A DNA stretch of 64,000 nt from WFZT01 sp964571845 (GTDB taxonomy: Bacteria > Hydrothermota > Hydrothermia > B15-G9 > WFZT01). The stretch spans positions 1-64,000 of the forward strand of contig CAZNDM010000050.1 of NCBI GenBank assembly GCA_964571845.1. Direction: 5' to 3'. The position numbers were made by a program, and so were the translations under genes. The number at the start of each line of letters is the position of its first letter. Position 1 is the first letter of the stretch. Below, one piece after another: positions 62,052 to 64,000 of the stretch. Under the pieces are notes generated by a model, which made no database searches, was not told the origin of the DNA, and saw only the letters and a list, made by a program, of their open reading frames with translations.

Positions 62052-62080
62052 TTGACTATATATTTGGGCTGAATTAAAAT
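62052..62080 (+). promoter_or_regulatory. tpiA-secG-rplU promoter (leaderless)
   Basis: TTGACT (62052-62057), exactly 17 nt, and TAAAAT (62075-62080) end 8 nt before the ATG at 62089. This is the clearest case of a leaderless start in the window. Confidence 0.75.
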
Positions 62081-62088
62081 TAATGCCC

Positions 62089-62853
62089 ATGAGAAAAAGG
62101 ATTATAGCGGGAAATTGGAAGATGCATAAGACCCTTACAGAGGGTCTTGAGCTTGTTGAGATGCTCAAAGCTGGATATGAGCCTGACGGATATTACGAAG
62201 TTGTTGTACATCCCCCATATACGCTTCTTTATTCTGTCTCCAAGGCGCTTGAGGAGAGTGAGATAAAGCTTGGAGCCCAGAATGTGTTTTACGAGGATAA
62301 GGGGGCTTTTACAGGAGAAATTTCGCCATTAATGTTGAAAGATCTGGGCGTGGAATATGTAATAGTCGGGCACTCAGAGAGGAGAAAGTACTTTCACGAG
62401 GACAATGAGACAGTGTTGAAAAAGGTAAAAGCGGTTTTGAGACACGGTATGAAACCCATTGTGTGTGTGGGGGAGACGCTCGAGGAGAGGGAGAGAGGCG
62501 AGGCAAAAGAAGTTGTGGGTAAGCAACTGTCCATATTTCGTGAAATCCCAGTGGGTGATATGGAAGATGTTGCCATCGCCTACGAGCCGGTATGGGCAAT
62601 TGGTACGGGAAAGACAGCAACGCCTGATACAGCTCAGGAAATGCACGCATTTATACGCGAAAAGCTTGAAGAGATTTTTAACCGTGAGATAGCACTGAAT
62701 GTCCCCATTCTGTACGGAGGCAGTGTTAAGCCCAATAATGTCTATGATCTGACATCAGAAGAGGACATCGACGGTGCACTCGTAGGTGGTGCATCGCTGG
62801 ATGCGGACAGCTTTCTTGCCATAATTAAGAACGCTGCAAGAAAAATAATTTAG
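62089..62853 (+). CDS. tpiA: Triosephosphate isomerase
   Basis: The 254-residue TIM-barrel enzyme of glycolysis has the N-terminal AGNWKMHKT, the electrophile His in VIVGHSERRKYF, the catalytic Glu in AYEPVWAIGTGK (loop 6), and LYGGSVKPNNV. An ATG two codons earlier (62083) would lie at or before the predicted transcription start, so 62089 (MRKRIIAGNWK) is chosen. It is first in an operon with secG and rplU. Confidence 0.97.
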   Translation: MRKRIIAGNWKMHKTLTEGLELVEMLKAGYEPDGYYEVVVHPPYTLLYSVSKALEESEIKLGAQNVFYEDKGAFTGEISPLMLKDLGVEYVIVGHSERRKYFHEDNETVLKKVKAVLRHGMKPIVCVGETLEERERGEAKEVVGKQLSIFREIPVGDMEDVAIAYEPVWAIGTGKTATPDTAQEMHAFIREKLEEIFNREIALNVPILYGGSVKPNNVYDLTSEEDIDGALVGGASLDADSFLAIIKNAARKII

Positions 62854-62871
62854 AGAAGAGGGAGGAGTTTT

Positions 62872-63198
62872 ATGCTTTACAAAATTCTTGTTGCGATTTA
62901 CCTCGTGACAGTGATTTTGATGGTAATCGTGATACTGCTGCAGGAGCCAAAAGAGGGTGGTCTGTCAGCCGGTATAGGTGGAGCTGGAGTGGAAAACATA
63001 CTTGGAGTGAGAGGTGCCCCGACATTCTTTACAAAACTTACAGCAGCACTTGGGGCAATATTTTTAACCCTCTCTTTGATTCTCTCACTCCTGCATTCTC
63101 CTTCACAAAGAACAGGTAGTGTAATTGAGAAAGAGGTGAAAAAAGGTGGCATCCAGTTGCCACCCATTCAGGCTCCACAGAACCCACAAAATCAATAA
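62872..63198 (+). CDS. secG: Preprotein translocase subunit SecG
   Basis: The 108-residue inner-membrane protein has two helices (about 4-24 and 53-75) separated by the conserved LLQEPKEGGLSAGIGG and ILGVRGAPTFFTKLTA segments, matching SecG. A proline/glutamine-rich tail of about 30 residues follows. An ATG with GGGAGGAG upstream lies 18 nt after tpiA; tpiA-secG adjacency is common in bacteria. Confidence 0.95.
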   Translation: MLYKILVAIYLVTVILMVIVILLQEPKEGGLSAGIGGAGVENILGVRGAPTFFTKLTAALGAIFLTLSLILSLLHSPSQRTGSVIEKEVKKGGIQLPPIQAPQNPQNQ

Positions 63199-63213
63199 AG
63201 GAGGAGAAGAAAA

Positions 63214-63528
63214 ATGTATGTGGTCCTCGAAGCCGGTGGAATGCAGTTTATAGCAAGGGAAAATGAAACCCTGATAATACCTAAAATAAAAAACGAAGTG
63301 GGCGAGAAGATAACTTTCGACAAAATTCTTCTTTACAAAAATGGAGATGAAATTCTGATCGGAAAACCATACCTTGACAATGTCAAAGTAGAAGCCGAGG
63401 TAATTGCCCACAAAAAACTCCCCAAAGTTGTCGTCTTCAAATTCAAAAGACGCAAAAATTACAAAAGGAAGAAGGGACACAGACAACCTGTTACGGAAAT
63501 CAAAATAACAGGAATTTCGAAAGAATAA
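63214..63528 (+). CDS. rplU: 50S ribosomal protein L21
   Basis: The 104-residue protein has the L21 N-terminus YVVLEAGGMQFIARENE, the central GEKITFDKILLY and the basic KFKRRKNYKRKKGHRQP end that binds 23S rRNA. The Shine-Dalgarno AAAGGAGGAG precedes the ATG. L27 (rpmA), its usual neighbour, does not follow; a secreted protein gene does. Confidence 0.96.
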   Translation: MYVVLEAGGMQFIARENETLIIPKIKNEVGEKITFDKILLYKNGDEILIGKPYLDNVKVEAEVIAHKKLPKVVVFKFKRRKNYKRKKGHRQPVTEIKITGISKE

Positions 63529-63552
63529 AATAACCTTAAGGAGAGAGTAGTT

Positions 63553-64000
63553 ATGGGGTTGCAGAAGGGATTTTGGATGGGGATTTTTATTTTATTTTCT
63601 TTTTTGCATCCGGAATTCCTTGATCTGAGGCAGACCAAGAATTTTGACTACGATCTGATCATTCTCACCGAAGACTCCCTTGTCCCTGCATTTCAGGATT
63701 TCATTGATCTTAAATGGAAAACAGGGATAACGACGAAAATCTTTGGTGTTTCGTTCGTTAAGCAGAGTTTCCCGGGTGGAGACACTCAGGAGAAGATCAG
63801 AAACTTTATAAGACATTATCATAATCTTGGCACTGATTATTTTCTCCTTGCGGGGGACCACGGGGTAATTCCTGCGAGATTCCTTTATGTCCCGATGAAT
63901 GGTACGGCAGATGATCACATCCCAACTGATTTTTATTACATGTGTCTTGACGGGAATTTCAATGCTGACGGCGATACACTCTATGGCGAGTTCAACGACA
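63553..64000 (+). CDS. C25 (gingipain-like) peptidase, N-terminal part, truncated by window end
   Basis: The first 149 codons are open to the window end. After a signal peptide (about 1-18) comes DYDLIILTEDSLVPAFQDF, then KTGITTKIFGV, an IRNFIRHYHNLGTDYFLLAGD segment (broken here into overlapping motifs NFIRHYHNL and YFLLAGDHGVIPARF), and DFYYMCLDGNFNADGD. This order is that of the N-terminal subdomain of C25 peptidases and related secreted proteins in FCB-type bacteria. The catalytic His and Cys lie beyond the window. AAGGAG precedes the ATG. Confidence 0.75.
   Translation, partial: MGLQKGFWMGIFILFSFLHPEFLDLRQTKNFDYDLIILTEDSLVPAFQDFIDLKWKTGITTKIFGVSFVKQSFPGGDTQEKIRNFIRHYHNLGTDYFLLAGDHGVIPARFLYVPMNGTADDHIPTDFYYMCLDGNFNADGDTLYGEFND

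Overview
The window looks like a chromosomal segment of a Gram-negative, probably thermophilic bacterium from a poorly sampled lineage. The outer-membrane barrel proteins, DUF4837 lipoprotein, C25-type peptidase start, SecDF, dTDP-rhamnose pathway, GT9 transferase and heptose-nucleotidyltransferase domain fit an FCB-like or candidate-phylum organism such as WOR-3/Hydrothermae. That placement is an inference from gene families, not from a marker-gene tree. Genes are tightly packed with many 1-4 nt overlaps, and clusters of degenerate GC-rich palindromic repeats separate the operons.

Layout: (1) 382-8347, minus strand: secD-secF-nadK-recN, then a separately promoted GGDEF-STAND-TPR protein. (2) 8781-15123, plus strand: a methyltransferase whose end runs into tRNA-Ser(CGA), then a RecJ-like nuclease, a MlaF-like ATPase, a BtpA-family protein, a PurD-PurE fusion and a HldE-Nudix fusion. 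(3) 15156-20492: a proline-rich secreted protein, a Dps-like ferritin and carB. (4) 20532-29031, minus strand: an apparent exopolysaccharide operon. It encodes a Rieske protein, an NfrB-like GT2 synthase with a C-terminal MshEN (cyclic-di-GMP) domain, a BcsB-like subunit, a TPR/beta-barrel export protein, a DUF2334 deacetylase and WecB. (5) 29074-36442: a large outer-membrane protein, an SDR-ALDH-GT9 operon and RtcA. (6) 37683-46534, plus strand: NAPRTase, a sugar nucleotidyltransferase, rmlACBD, a GT2, glgA and a barrel protein, followed by valS. (7) 49839-54631: a two-subunit molybdopterin oxidoreductase (TtrAB/PsrAB-like) between two decayed ORFs, one an IS3-type transposase remnant. (8) 54792-64000: two small genes, recG with a DUF4837 lipoprotein, ispDF, pyrimidine-nucleoside phosphorylase, tpiA-secG-rplU and the start of a C25-like peptidase.

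The strongest candidate for an undescribed system is the 20.5-29.0 kb operon. It joins the NfrB-type synthase with a c-di-GMP-binding MshEN domain (known from the E. coli phage-N4 receptor glycan), a BcsB-type partner from cellulose systems, its own UDP-ManNAc supply (WecB) and a deacetylase. A diguanylate cyclase fused to a STAND ATPase lies in the same window.

A second window-wide pattern concerns transcription starts. About twelve operon-leading genes have a -10 box (TATAAT or TAAAAT type) ending only 6-10 nt before the start codon, six of them with a -35-like hexamer exactly 17 nt upstream. This points to leaderless mRNAs for first genes, while downstream genes use clear Shine-Dalgarno sites or stop/start overlaps. 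I used the pattern to correct several start codons.
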